64,000 nucleotides of DNA from an uncultured Christensenellaceae bacterium (GTDB lineage: Bacteria > Bacillota > Clostridia > Christensenellales > Borkfalkiaceae). Location of the stretch: positions 124,001 to 188,000 of the forward strand of contig CAJUKK010000001.1 of assembly GCA_910586985.1 (NCBI GenBank), in the 5' to 3' direction. Below, in pieces: positions 39,362-47,809 of the stretch; positions within the stretch are counted from its first letter, which is position 1; each line of letters starts with the position of its first letter. A program made the translations under genes and the position numbers. Below the pieces are notes generated by a model. That model saw only the letters and a program-made list of their open reading frames with translations, made no database searches and was not told where the DNA came from.

Positions 39362-40180
39362 TTAATATCTCGTATGAATGGTGTGGCGGGGGCAGCTTTC
39401 CGCGCACTTGCCGCATTTGATGCACTTTTCGTAGTCGATCACGGGCAGATTGTCTACCATGGTGATCGCGCCGGAGGGGCATACTTTTGCACATTTGCCG
39501 CATGCGATGCAGCCGAACTCACATATGTCCATAACAGCTTTTCCTTTGTCATGAGAAGAACAAGCGACGTACACCTTTGCATCGGCGGGAATGCGCTCAA
39601 AAAGATGTTTGGGACAAACGTTGAGACAGGAACCGCACGAAGTACAGTGATCAGGATCAACGTTTGCGCATTTTTCTTTTAAACAAATTGCAGATTCAGG
39701 GCAGACGCGCACACAGTTTCCGTCGCCGAGACAACCGAATTTACATGCCTTTGCTCCGCCGTATAACTTTGCTTCTTCCGCGCAGTCAATTGCACCCGTG
39801 TATTCGAATGCGTTTTTAGCATGGTCACCTCCGTTGCATTTGCAAACGCTGACGGTAGGTTTTTCGTCTGCAAAGGGGACGCCGAGGATATCGGCAATTT
39901 CCTTTTTGCTATCTGCGCCCGTTACGTGACATGCGCAGAGGTCAGCCTCGCCTTTTGCTAGTTTTTCTGCAAAACCCGAGCAACCCGAACAACCGCACCC
40001 GCCGCAGTTTGCGCCTGCGAGATGGCTTAAAATGCTTTCGACTTTTTTATCTGCGTCAACTTTGCAAAATTTAGCAACGAGCAAAATACATACCGTGAGA
40101 ACAACTGCAATGCCTGCGAAAATGCCGATGACGATGCCGAATTTGTCCCACGCGATATTTGCTAATAAATTCATCTTCAT
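39362..40180 (-). CDS. rnfB: Rnf complex subunit B (iron-sulfur)
   Basis: Ferredoxin-facing subunit of the Rnf complex, 272 residues. N-terminal membrane anchor (about 10-36), then the RnfB 4Fe-4S domain GANCGGCGCSGC (about 56-67), a CxxxC segment near 112, the FGCLGDGNCVRVCP cluster site, and two ferredoxin-like 4Fe-4S domains: CTSCGSCLNVCPK (about 186) and CIKCGKCAESCPR (about 255), with CIACGKCAKVCPS between. Last gene of the rnfCDGEAB order. The extra C-terminal cluster set is usual in clostridial RnfB. Confidence 0.95.
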   Translation of the reverse strand: MKMNLLANIAWDKFGIVIGIFAGIAVVLTVCILLVAKFCKVDADKKVESILSHLAGANCGGCGCSGCSGFAEKLAKGEADLCACHVTGADSKKEIADILGVPFADEKPTVSVCKCNGGDHAKNAFEYTGAIDCAEEAKLYGGAKACKFGCLGDGNCVRVCPESAICLKEKCANVDPDHCTSCGSCLNVCPKHLFERIPADAKVYVACSSHDKGKAVMDICEFGCIACGKCAKVCPSGAITMVDNLPVIDYEKCIKCGKCAESCPRHTIHTRY

Positions 40181-40195
40181 AAAACGTATCCTCCG

Positions 40196-40810
40196 TTAAA
40201 CCAGCGTAAAGACGTAGAACGCCATCGCCATAAAACTTGCCGCAACCATCGTAATAGGGAAACCCTTCATACATTTTGCCACGTTAAGTTTTTCCGTGCG
40301 TTCGCGGACGCCGCCCATAAGCACCATAGCAAGCGTAAATCCGATTCCTGCAAACAGAGCATAGAGGAGAGCAAAGCCGAGGTTCATCGCGATTCCGGCT
40401 TCGACGCCCGCAATTACGTTGCTCAGTTCGTTTACAAGCACGAGTTCCGCAACGCCGAGAATTGCGCAGTTGGTCGTAATCAAAGGCAGGTAAATTCCCA
40501 TCGTTTTGTAGAGCGGCGGAAAGAACTTTTGAATCGCCTTTTCGAGCATCTGCACGAGCGCGGCAATAATAAAGATAAAGAAGATAATTTCAAGGTACTC
40601 TATTCCGAGCGGCACCATTACGTAGGTGTAGAGGGGATAGGTAACAAGCGTTGCGATCAGCATGACGAGCGTAACTGCCGCGCCCATGGAAAGCGAACTG
40701 CTTGTACGTTTAGATACGCCGAGGAAGGGGCAGATACCGAGGAATTTCACCAAAATAAAGTTTTGTGAAAGTACCGCGGATACGACAATTAAAAGAATTG
40801 TTGCAAACAT
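40196..40810 (-). CDS. rnfA: Rnf complex subunit A
   Basis: Integral membrane subunit, 204 residues with six hydrophobic helices. The start LLIVVSAVLSQNFILVKFLG and the middle NCAILGVAELVLV (about 100-112) match the RnfA/NqrE family, where conserved Cys residues in the two halves bind the membrane [2Fe-2S] centre. One such Cys is present in FLGICPFLG (about 28) and one in TNCAILG (about 113). Directly downstream of rnfE (four bases). Confidence 0.95.
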   Translation of the reverse strand: MFATILLIVVSAVLSQNFILVKFLGICPFLGVSKRTSSSLSMGAAVTLVMLIATLVTYPLYTYVMVPLGIEYLEIIFFIFIIAALVQMLEKAIQKFFPPLYKTMGIYLPLITTNCAILGVAELVLVNELSNVIAGVEAGIAMNLGFALLYALFAGIGFTLAMVLMGGVRERTEKLNVAKCMKGFPITMVAASFMAMAFYVFTLV

Positions 40811-40813
40811 AAC

Positions 40814-41491
40814 TTATGCCTCCTCCTTTTGTGCTGTTTCGGTAACGTCGGGTAAAGGTTCTTTGGGAACGCGCAGCGCCTGCATGTGTTTTGCGTTGAG
40901 GCACAGCTCTACGCGGTTTGTGATGAATACAAAGAGCGCAATGCAGATGCCGTATACGAAGAATGCGCCCGCGCTGTTCGTAAAGAATCCGATGGTGAAA
41001 TCCCACAGCTTAATGCCAAAGAAACTTCCCGAGCCGAGGAGTTCGCGGATAATTCCCATAACAGTAAGCGCAAGCGTAAAGCCGAGTCCGGATGCGACGC
41101 CGTCGATTGCGCTGTCAAGTACGGGCTGTTTGCTCGAAAATGCCTCCGCTCTTCCGAGGATCAGACAGTTTACGACGATCAGCGGCAGAAATACGCCCAT
41201 CGTGTCGTAAAGGTCGGGCAGGAACTTATAGAGGAACATACGGAGCAATGTTACAAGCGTTGCTATGATAACGACGAACGCGGGGATTCTCACCGTGCTC
41301 GGTATTACTTTGCGGAGCAAAGAAATGATAACGTTGCTCAAAAGCAGGACGATGGTAACGGAAAGTCCCATTCCCAAACCGCCGAGGGCAGTTGCGGACA
41401 TTCCGAGCGTTGCGCACGTGCCGAGTACGAGTTTGAACGTGGCGTTGTTATTTACAAGTCCGTCCATCGTAATTTTTGCGTACTTATTCAT
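40814..41491 (-). CDS. rnfE: Rnf complex subunit E
   Basis: Integral membrane subunit, 225 residues, paralogue of RnfA/NqrD. The start NATFKLVLGTCATLGMSATALGG (in two parts; about 15-37) and VNCLILGRAEAF (about 103) carry the conserved Cys residues. Six membrane helices. The C-terminal tail is short and charged (VTETAQKEEA). It overlaps rnfG by four bases and is followed by rnfA after three. Confidence 0.95.
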   Translation of the reverse strand: MNKYAKITMDGLVNNNATFKLVLGTCATLGMSATALGGLGMGLSVTIVLLLSNVIISLLRKVIPSTVRIPAFVVIIATLVTLLRMFLYKFLPDLYDTMGVFLPLIVVNCLILGRAEAFSSKQPVLDSAIDGVASGLGFTLALTVMGIIRELLGSGSFFGIKLWDFTIGFFTNSAGAFFVYGICIALFVFITNRVELCLNAKHMQALRVPKEPLPDVTETAQKEEA

Positions 41492-42951
41492 GCCTGTTCA
41501 CCTCCTTTTGCGAGATAGGTTTCATAGTTTGCGAGAGCGTAGATTGCCGCGCGAATGAGAACGGTGGAAGAGTTGGACGCGCCCGTTGAGAGCGACGCCC
41601 CGCCGAGGAGCGTAGCGTTCGTTTCTCCCTTGTCGGTAAGGAGCGCTTCGAGATCGGCAACCGTTTTATTTTCGAAGTAGCTGCCGTCTTTGAGGGAAGC
41701 GTCGATACTGCCGATGTATGTTCCGTCGTCCATCGTAGTAAGGTCGCCTTCCGTTGCAAATGCGGTAATCTTGCCGTCATTTACCGTGATCGTTGCGTGA
41801 ACGGGAGCTGACATGCCGAACGCTTTCATAACGAGCGCGTAGGTAACGTCTGTGCTGTCTACTGTGGGCACTACTTCGGTCACCCAATCTTCATGTACGA
41901 TAGGGTAAAGGCACATTTCGTAGTTTGCCGTTGCAAATGCGGCTGCGTAGATGAGCGAACCGGAGGAGTATGTCGCGCCCGTTAAGAGCGAACCGCCCGT
42001 AAGCGTATCGGAAGTAACTTTTCCGTCTTCATTGATGAGCGATTCGATCTCGCTTACACCTTTGCCGATAAAGTATGTTCCGTCCTTCAGGCTTGCAGAC
42101 ATGTTGGCATCCTGTGCGCCGGTCGAATCGTCCTGAACGAAGTTGTCGGGATCACAAATCGTACCCGTTACGTTGTATTCGGTGATTTTTCCGTCTTTAA
42201 CCGTTACGTCTACGGTGAACGAGGGAGCTGGTCCGTTTTTCTTCATTGCAAGCTTGTAAACAACTGTCTTTTCTGCCGCATTCGGAGTAATCACAGTCTC
42301 TTCAAGATTGATATAGGATTGATATTTGTAAATATCGGGCTCGGTTGCAACGCCGAGGATTGTCTGCTTAAAGTAATTGACTGTAGCATTGACTGCCGCC
42401 GTCAGCGCTCCGAATGTAAAGGGCGCGGACGCACCTGTTTTAACAACGTTGATTCCGTCGCCGAAGAGCTTGCCCGCTACAAGATCGGTATTGTGGTCTG
42501 CAAAAAGGGCGTAGTCTGCGTCGGAGAAACGGGTGATATACGACTGTTTATCGTTTGACTCGTATACAACGCGCTCGATACCGTTCCATTTAAGGCTGTT
42601 TGATTCCTTAGAACCGGTGCAAGACATAATCACCCAAACGGTGATCGAACCGTTCTGCCAACCGCCGTTGCCCGTTGCCTGAATGAGGTAGTTGCCGTCG
42701 TCCATGAGATACGCTTGGTTTACGGTGTTGCCGTCTATCTTAACGCTTTCCGCATCCGATGCAAGTATGGTCGTTTTGACTTCTGCGTCTCCGCCATATA
42801 TCTTTTGGAGAGAACGTTTAAATTTTTCTTCGTCCGTTACCTTTAAAAGATCGTTAAAGATTGCAAGAAGCGCACCCGCTACAATGACGATTGCAAGAAG
42901 TACGGTGAGGCTTTTAAACGCCGCGCTCTTAAAAAATTGTTTCACGGTCAT
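41488..42951 (-). CDS. rnfG: Rnf complex subunit G with three FMN-binding-like domains
   Basis: Subunit that carries a covalently bound FMN on the outer membrane face. 487 residues, more than twice the usual size. One membrane helix (about 14-34). Three consecutive copies of the FMN-binding C-terminal signature are visible: KTGASAPFT (about 171-179), LTGATYSSG (about 323-331) and STGASNSST (about 455-463), each followed by a similar helix ending in ANYE or VNYF. Linker strands MKKNGPAPSFTVDVTV (about 236) and MKAFGMSAPVHATITV (about 375) repeat as well. ApbE-type flavin transferase would link FMN at each TGA[ST]. rnfD ends one base upstream. The triplication is direct observation; multiple flavinylation is inferred. 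Confidence 0.9.
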   Translation of the reverse strand: MTVKQFFKSAAFKSLTVLLAIVIVAGALLAIFNDLLKVTDEEKFKRSLQKIYGGDAEVKTTILASDAESVKIDGNTVNQAYLMDDGNYLIQATGNGGWQNGSITVWVIMSCTGSKESNSLKWNGIERVVYESNDKQSYITRFSDADYALFADHNTDLVAGKLFGDGINVVKTGASAPFTFGALTAAVNATVNYFKQTILGVATEPDIYKYQSYINLEETVITPNAAEKTVVYKLAMKKNGPAPSFTVDVTVKDGKITEYNVTGTICDPDNFVQDDSTGAQDANMSASLKDGTYFIGKGVSEIESLINEDGKVTSDTLTGGSLLTGATYSSGSLIYAAAFATANYEMCLYPIVHEDWVTEVVPTVDSTDVTYALVMKAFGMSAPVHATITVNDGKITAFATEGDLTTMDDGTYIGSIDASLKDGSYFENKTVADLEALLTDKGETNATLLGGASLSTGASNSSTVLIRAAIYALANYETYLAKGGEQA

Positions 42952-43974
42952 TTATTTGTCCTCCTTTTGCTTTTTTTCTTTCTTCTTGCGAACGTACCCG
43001 AAGGGGAGCACAGGAAGGAGCAGATCGATAAGGAATACGAGGAAATTCATCAGCACGATGCAGAAGGAAACGACTTCGATTCCCGTCGCTTTTCTCAGTC
43101 CTGCCGTCAGGAGTCCGAGAAGTACAAAGTAAATGATATTACCTAACTTGCTCTTGGGTGTGGTAGTATAATCTGTCGCCATAAAAATTGCGCCGAGAAT
43201 AAGTCCGCCCGAAAGAACAGAGGGAAGGAACATATTGATATCAAGATCGAGGAGCGCGGCAAACAGTCCCGTTGTGACGATATAGATAAGGGGAAGGTAC
43301 CACTTAATTACGCCGCGAACGCAAAGATAAATGCCGCCGAGAAGGAGGGCGATCTTGCACGTTTCGCCGATACAACCGGCAACGCCCGTGCCGATCAAAA
43401 GATCGACAGGGTTCAGTGCGCCGCCTCCGCCCTGCAAAGCGTTCATAAGCGGAGTTGCACCCGTAACAGGTGTTCCCGCGCCGACTGCAAAGATTGCGCC
43501 GAAGTTTGCGGCGGGATAAGCAGCCATAGCGGCGAACGAGATAAATAAGAAGAGTCTGCCGCCCAACGCAGGGTTGATAATGTTTTTACCTGTGCCGCCG
43601 AAAAGCATTTTAACGACTGCTACTGCAAAGATACTGCCGAGAATCGGCATGTACCAAGCATCGATATTCGCAGGCATAACGAGCGCGAGTAAAAGTCCCG
43701 TAATGAGCGACGTATAGTCGAATTGCTTTACAAAGCGGGTCAGTACTTCTTTGGGGTTTCTCCAAATCGAATTCTGAATAATAAAATATACAAATTCGGT
43801 AAGAGCCGCAAAGAATACAGCGAGAAAAATGATGACCGCCGCCTGCCAGCCGAAGAACACAATGCCCGCGATGGTTGCGGGAAGAAGGGCGATAAGCACG
43901 TCGAGCATAATATGCTTTGTCGTTCTTCTTGTTTTCACGTGAGGCGCGGTGGAAATTATCAAAGATTGATTCAT
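42952..43974 (-). CDS. rnfD: Rnf complex subunit D
   Basis: Membrane subunit with covalent FMN, 340 residues, nine or so hydrophobic helices. N-terminal SLIISTAPHVKTRRTTKHIM is the RnfD/NqrB start. The FMN-attachment motif is VTGATPLMN (about 171-179), with the flavin expected on the Thr of SGAT-type sequence. The C-terminus is Lys-rich (KKKEKKQKE). Second in the rnfCDGEAB order. Confidence 0.95.
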   Translation of the reverse strand: MNQSLIISTAPHVKTRRTTKHIMLDVLIALLPATIAGIVFFGWQAAVIIFLAVFFAALTEFVYFIIQNSIWRNPKEVLTRFVKQFDYTSLITGLLLALVMPANIDAWYMPILGSIFAVAVVKMLFGGTGKNIINPALGGRLFLFISFAAMAAYPAANFGAIFAVGAGTPVTGATPLMNALQGGGGALNPVDLLIGTGVAGCIGETCKIALLLGGIYLCVRGVIKWYLPLIYIVTTGLFAALLDLDINMFLPSVLSGGLILGAIFMATDYTTTPKSKLGNIIYFVLLGLLTAGLRKATGIEVVSFCIVLMNFLVFLIDLLLPVLPFGYVRKKKEKKQKEDK

Positions 43975-43985
43975 GTCGTACCTCC

Positions 43986-45278
43986 TTATTTCTTCGTGCG
44001 AAGTTCAGCCTTCGCGGTTTTGATGGATTGTGCAAGCGGACGTCTCGCGGGGCAGATATACGTACAAGCGCCGCATTCGATACAGCTCAGCACGCCGCCG
44101 TATTTGTTCGCGTTTTCGTATTCTTTTGCCGCAGTGTAAAACGCCGTCTGCATGGGCATAAGCTTCATCGGACAAACCTCCGCGCACTTGCCGCAGTTGA
44201 TGCAGGGGGTAGGTTCTTCCGTGTTCGTTTCGTTTTCCGTGAGGAACAAAAGTCCGGAGGTCGTTTTCGTCACAGGCATTTCGAGTCCCGTGAGCGCCGT
44301 GCCTGTCATCGGGCCGCCTGCAATATATTTTACAGCTTCTTCCTTGACTCCGTCGCAAGCCTCTGCGAGAGCAGAAAGAGGCGCGCCGATAGGGCAGAGT
44401 AGATTTTTCGGCGTATTAACGCCCGCACCGGATACGGTGACGACGCGCTCGATGAGCGGTTTTCCCTCTTCTACCGCCTCGCATACGGCGAGCGCGGTCA
44501 TTACGTTTTGCACAATTACGCCTGCGTCTGCAGGAAGTCCGCCGAGGGGAACTTTACGTTTTGTGCAGCAATAGATGAGATGTTTTTCCGAACCCATCGG
44601 GTATTGTTTTTTGAGCGCAACAACGTTAAGATCTGTTTCTTCGAATGTTGCAATCGCCGCGGGTTTGTTGCGCTCGATACCGATAATAATATTTTCGACG
44701 CCGATTGCCTTAGCGAGGTATTTTGCCCCGCGCACGATTTGATCGCGTTGTTCGAGCATGATGCGGTTGTCGCAGTTGAGATAAGGTTCGCACTCTGCGC
44801 CGTTTAAAATTAACGTGTCGACCTTTGTCCGCGGTTTGATTTTGACCGAGGTGGGGAATCCTGCCCCTCCCATGCCGACAATACCCGCATCCTGAATACG
44901 CTGCGCAATCTCTTCTGCGCTTGCGTCCGCAAGAGGGGGCATAAAGTCCGTTTCGTCCGTTTCTCCGCAAGAGATTACCACGTGAACGCCCGTACCGCCC
45001 TTGCCGTCCGATCTCTCTTCCACCGCTTTGACAGTGCCTGCCACGCTTGCGTGAACGTTGGCGCTGACAAATCCGTCCGCTTTGCCGATGAGTTGACCGC
45101 GTTTGACCGTCGCGCCGACTTCAATTGCAGGTACGGCAGGTTTGCCGATATGCTGGCGCAAGGGGATGGCGACTTCGGCTACGTTTGCGAGCCGCTCAAT
45201 GGCAGCGTCGGCAGAAAGAGCCTTTTCGTCCCGAATGTGTACACCGCGGGCGAAAAACTTTCCTTTCGTTGCTTTCAT
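43986..45278 (-). CDS. rnfC: Rnf complex subunit C
   Basis: NADH/FMN-binding peripheral subunit, 430 residues. Order: N-terminal barrel-sandwich domain (GKPAVPAIEVGATVKRGQLI, about 41-60), NADH/FMN site with GMGGAGFPTSVK (about 134-145) and NGAECEPYLNCD (about 157), SLBB-like domain, and two 4Fe-4S sites CINCGKCAEVCPM (about 360) and CIECGACTYICPA (about 399). In related systems RnfC oxidises or reduces NAD at the cytoplasmic surface. First of the six rnf genes, with the Gx-transporter gene directly upstream. Confidence 0.95.
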   Translation of the reverse strand: MKATKGKFFARGVHIRDEKALSADAAIERLANVAEVAIPLRQHIGKPAVPAIEVGATVKRGQLIGKADGFVSANVHASVAGTVKAVEERSDGKGGTGVHVVISCGETDETDFMPPLADASAEEIAQRIQDAGIVGMGGAGFPTSVKIKPRTKVDTLILNGAECEPYLNCDNRIMLEQRDQIVRGAKYLAKAIGVENIIIGIERNKPAAIATFEETDLNVVALKKQYPMGSEKHLIYCCTKRKVPLGGLPADAGVIVQNVMTALAVCEAVEEGKPLIERVVTVSGAGVNTPKNLLCPIGAPLSALAEACDGVKEEAVKYIAGGPMTGTALTGLEMPVTKTTSGLLFLTENETNTEEPTPCINCGKCAEVCPMKLMPMQTAFYTAAKEYENANKYGGVLSCIECGACTYICPARRPLAQSIKTAKAELRTKK

Positions 45279-45833
45279 TCAATCCTCCGTTTCTTGATTT
45301 TGCTTTTTTATTTCCTTCCCGCCCGTAAGTTTAACAAAATAGGCGAGGGGAATGCCTTTGATAATAAAAATAACCGCAAATCCTACGATAATCCCCGCAA
45401 GCACGCCGATAAGCGCAAGATAGGGGAGATATCCCATGATAAGGGTAGTCTGCGTAATGGCGCAGAACACAAGACATTGTACGCAATTATGCGCGACTGC
45501 GGAAAACACGCTGATGCATAACAGACTTATGCGCGGAAACGCAAGCAATAATAACCGCGACAAGACAACGCTGACGATTCCCGCCGAAAAGCTGTATATC
45601 AGCATCGAGACGTTTCCTACGAACAAACTCCCCAATATGGTGCGCGCCGCTACAACGAGCAACGATTCGGGAAGTCCGAACAGTACGAGCGTAAGCAGGG
45701 AAAAAATATTTGACAACCCCATTTTTGCGCCCGGAAAGAAAAGCGGAGGCAGCAATCCTTCGATCATAAATGCGATGAGTCCGAGCGTTGTTAAAAGCGC
45801 AAGCATAGCAATCTTTTTCGCATTGATCTTCAA
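45279..45833 (-). CDS. Gx-transporter family membrane protein (Hpre_diP_synt_I family)
   Basis: 184 residues with five to six hydrophobic helices. It matches the family named after heptaprenyl diphosphate synthase component I, now often called Gx transporters (PPLFFPGAKMGLSNIFSLLT, about 29-48; LPESLLVVAARTILGSLFVG). TTG start after a good GGAGG box. Often found beside rnf or apbE genes in Clostridia, where it may transport a flavin or a quinone-related compound; this is an inference from context. It is first in the rnf operon, and the rnfC ATG begins one base upstream of its stop end. Confidence 0.85.
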   Translation of the reverse strand: MKINAKKIAMLALLTTLGLIAFMIEGLLPPLFFPGAKMGLSNIFSLLTLVLFGLPESLLVVAARTILGSLFVGNVSMLIYSFSAGIVSVVLSRLLLLAFPRISLLCISVFSAVAHNCVQCLVFCAITQTTLIMGYLPYLALIGVLAGIIVGFAVIFIIKGIPLAYFVKLTGGKEIKKQNQETED

Positions 45834-45877
45834 GATTTCATCCTCCCGTTGTCTTATATTTTTTTCATACTCTAAAC

Positions 45878-45906
45878 ATTATAATATATCGCGTGAGCAA
45901 TGTCAA
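45878..45906 (-). promoter_or_regulatory. Consensus sigma-A promoter of the Gx-rnfCDGEAB operon
   Basis: On the minus strand TTGACA (45906-45901), 17-base spacer, TATAAT (45883-45878): perfect in both hexamers. It drives seven genes of about 6.5 kb. Confidence 0.85.
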
Positions 45907-45972
45907 TCGGAAAGTAAACAAAAGATATGCACTTTTTGTGCAATCGGAAAAAATATCGCGTAAAACGAATAT

Positions 45973-46001
45973 TTGACAAATGCGTTCGGATATGTTATAC
46001 T
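45973..46001 (+). promoter_or_regulatory. Sigma-A promoter of the flavoprotein-ttcA-like genes
   Basis: TTGACA (45973-45978), 17-base spacer, TATACT (45996-46001), 41 bases before the ATG at 46042. Divergent from the rnf promoter. Confidence 0.75.
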
Positions 46002-46041
46002 GTTTTTAAAATCGTTAATATCTTTCGATATGGAGAAAGCA

Positions 46042-46896
46042 ATGAATAAAATTTTTCCCGTAGCAGTTGTCGGCGGGGGAATCGCGGGTTACAGCGCGGC
46101 TCTTACGCTTAAAAGTTTAAAAACGGAATTTATTTGGTTTGCGGGAAACGGTTACGGCGATAAACTTGAAAAAGCCGAGCATATCCGTAATTTCCCCGCT
46201 TTTTCGGGAGACGGGGAATCGTTTGCGGAGGCGCTTGAAAAACAGCGCAGAGCAGAGGGCGTTGATCGAAGAGAAATACGTATAGACGGCGTTTATGCGC
46301 TTGGGGAAAAATTTTTACTCACGCACGGCAAAGAAGAATTTTATGCGCGATCCGTCATTCTGGCGACGGGGGTAAAAAGCGGCGGCAGGCTTAAGGATGA
46401 AGAAAAGTTTTTAGGACGCGGCTTGAGCTACTGTGCGGTTTGCGACGGGGCGCTTTATCGTGATAAAGTGATTGCGGTGGTTTGCGGGGCGGCTGAATTT
46501 ATCGAAGAAGTAGAGTATCTTGCCTCGTTTGCGTCGCGCGTTCACGTGTTCTGCCGTGTAGACGGCGCAGTGTTTCATGCGCGGAATATTATAACGGAGA
46601 CGGGCGTACCTATACGTTTGCTCGGGGAAAACCGCGTACAAAAGTTGGAACTTCGCGGAGGGGACACGCTTGATATCGACGGGGTTTTCGTACTCGATTC
46701 TGCAACGCCGCCCGCCGCGCTTGTGGGCGGACTTCAAGCGGACGGGGTGAGCGTGACCGTTACGCGTGATTTGAAAACGAATATAGAGGGTCTATTTGCC
46801 GCAGGCGATATTACGGGTAGACCGTATCAATACGTTAAAGCCGCGGGCGAGGGAAACGTGGCGGCGTATTCTGCCGTGGGTTATTTAAAGTCATGA
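46042..46896 (+). CDS. Thioredoxin-reductase-like flavoprotein lacking NADPH motifs
   Basis: 284 residues, shorter than typical TrxB (about 310-320). FAD site VAVVGGGIAGYSAALTLKSL at the start, LATGVKSGGRL, redox motif CAVCDG (about 133) and C-terminal FAAGDITGRPYQYVKAAGEG are all present. The NADPH domain is degenerate: where TrxB has GGGDSA this has CGAAEF (about 151), and where it has HRRD-X2-R this has CRVDGAVFHAR. Clostridial ferredoxin-dependent thioredoxin reductases (FFTR) lose exactly these motifs. The gene is divergent from the Rnf operon, which makes or uses ferredoxin. Ribosome binding site GGAG supports the ATG at 46042 rather than one at 45973 that begins in the -35 box. Confidence 0.85.
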   Translation: MNKIFPVAVVGGGIAGYSAALTLKSLKTEFIWFAGNGYGDKLEKAEHIRNFPAFSGDGESFAEALEKQRRAEGVDRREIRIDGVYALGEKFLLTHGKEEFYARSVILATGVKSGGRLKDEEKFLGRGLSYCAVCDGALYRDKVIAVVCGAAEFIEEVEYLASFASRVHVFCRVDGAVFHARNIITETGVPIRLLGENRVQKLELRGGDTLDIDGVFVLDSATPPAALVGGLQADGVSVTVTRDLKTNIEGLFAAGDITGRPYQYVKAAGEGNVAAYSAVGYLKS

Positions 46897-46915
46897 TACG
46901 GAAGAGGGAAAGCGA

Positions 46916-47752
46916 ATGAACGAAGCTCAGGAAATCGAGCGGTCGATCATAAAAAAATTCAGAAAAACAATCTGGTCTCCGTTTGTACAGAGTATAAAAA
47001 AGTACGATCTGATCCGCGAGGGAGATAAGATTGCGGTATGTATTTCGGGCGGGAAAGATTCGTTTTTGCTTGCAAAGTGCATGCAGGAAATCGCCCGCCA
47101 CGGGCAGTTTGCATTTGAACTCGAGTTTATCGTTATGGATCCAGGGTATGCGGAGAAAAATCGGTTGCTGATCGAAGAGAATTCGGCGCGGCTCGGTGTT
47201 CCGGTCAAGGTATTCAAGAGCGATATTTTTGAGGTCGTTTCTACGGCCGGCGGCGGCTCGCCTTGTTATTTGTGCGCCCGTATGCGTCGGGGCTATCTGT
47301 ATGAATTTGCTAAAAAACTCGGTTGCAATAAAATTGCACTCGGTCATCATTTTGACGATGCGGTGGAAACGACGCTCCTCAGCATGTTTTACGGCGCGGA
47401 GATCAAGACGATGCTCCCCAAACTCAAATCGACGAGTCATGCAGGTATGGAACTCATTCGCCCGTTGTACGCGGTACGGGAATCGGACGTAAAGGCATGG
47501 GCAAATTATCATAAGCTTACTTTTTTAAATTGCGCATGCCGTTTTACCGAGCGTGTTGAAAATAAGGAAGAGGAGAGCAAGCGTAAGGAAATGAAACAGC
47601 TGCTCGGCGAATTAAAGCGCGTCAATCCCGAGGCGGACGCCAATGTGTTCCGCGCGTTGCATAACGTATGCATGGACGGCGTGATCGGTTGGCGGAAAAA
47701 TGGGGAAAGGTATTCTTTTTTGGACGTATATGACGAAAATGAGAAAAAATAG
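46916..47752 (+). CDS. TtcA-like tRNA 2-thiocytidine synthetase family protein
   Basis: PP-loop ATP pyrophosphatase, 278 residues. The ATP motif is CISGGKDSFLLA (about 43), followed by PCYLCARMRRGYLY (about 118), IALGHHFDDAVETTLL (about 138) and a later CACRF (about 203). TtcA uses a 4Fe-4S cluster held by three Cys to thiolate C32 of tRNA; the CxxC plus third Cys pattern is preserved. The member may be TtcA itself or a TilS-related thiolase. 19 bases after the flavoprotein gene, sharing its promoter; the following gene has its own. Confidence 0.85.
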   Translation: MNEAQEIERSIIKKFRKTIWSPFVQSIKKYDLIREGDKIAVCISGGKDSFLLAKCMQEIARHGQFAFELEFIVMDPGYAEKNRLLIEENSARLGVPVKVFKSDIFEVVSTAGGGSPCYLCARMRRGYLYEFAKKLGCNKIALGHHFDDAVETTLLSMFYGAEIKTMLPKLKSTSHAGMELIRPLYAVRESDVKAWANYHKLTFLNCACRFTERVENKEEESKRKEMKQLLGELKRVNPEADANVFRALHNVCMDGVIGWRKNGERYSFLDVYDENEKK

Positions 47753-47763
47753 AGCCAATTAGC

Positions 47764-47792
47764 TTGTAATTTGCGTAAGAGAAACGTATAAT
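47764..47792 (+). promoter_or_regulatory. Sigma-A promoter of the Cys-rich orphan gene
   Basis: TTGTAA (47764-47769), 17-base spacer, TATAAT (47787-47792), 17 bases before the ATG at 47810. Confidence 0.7.
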
Positions 47793-47809
47793 AAAGACGA
47801 GGTGTCGGC

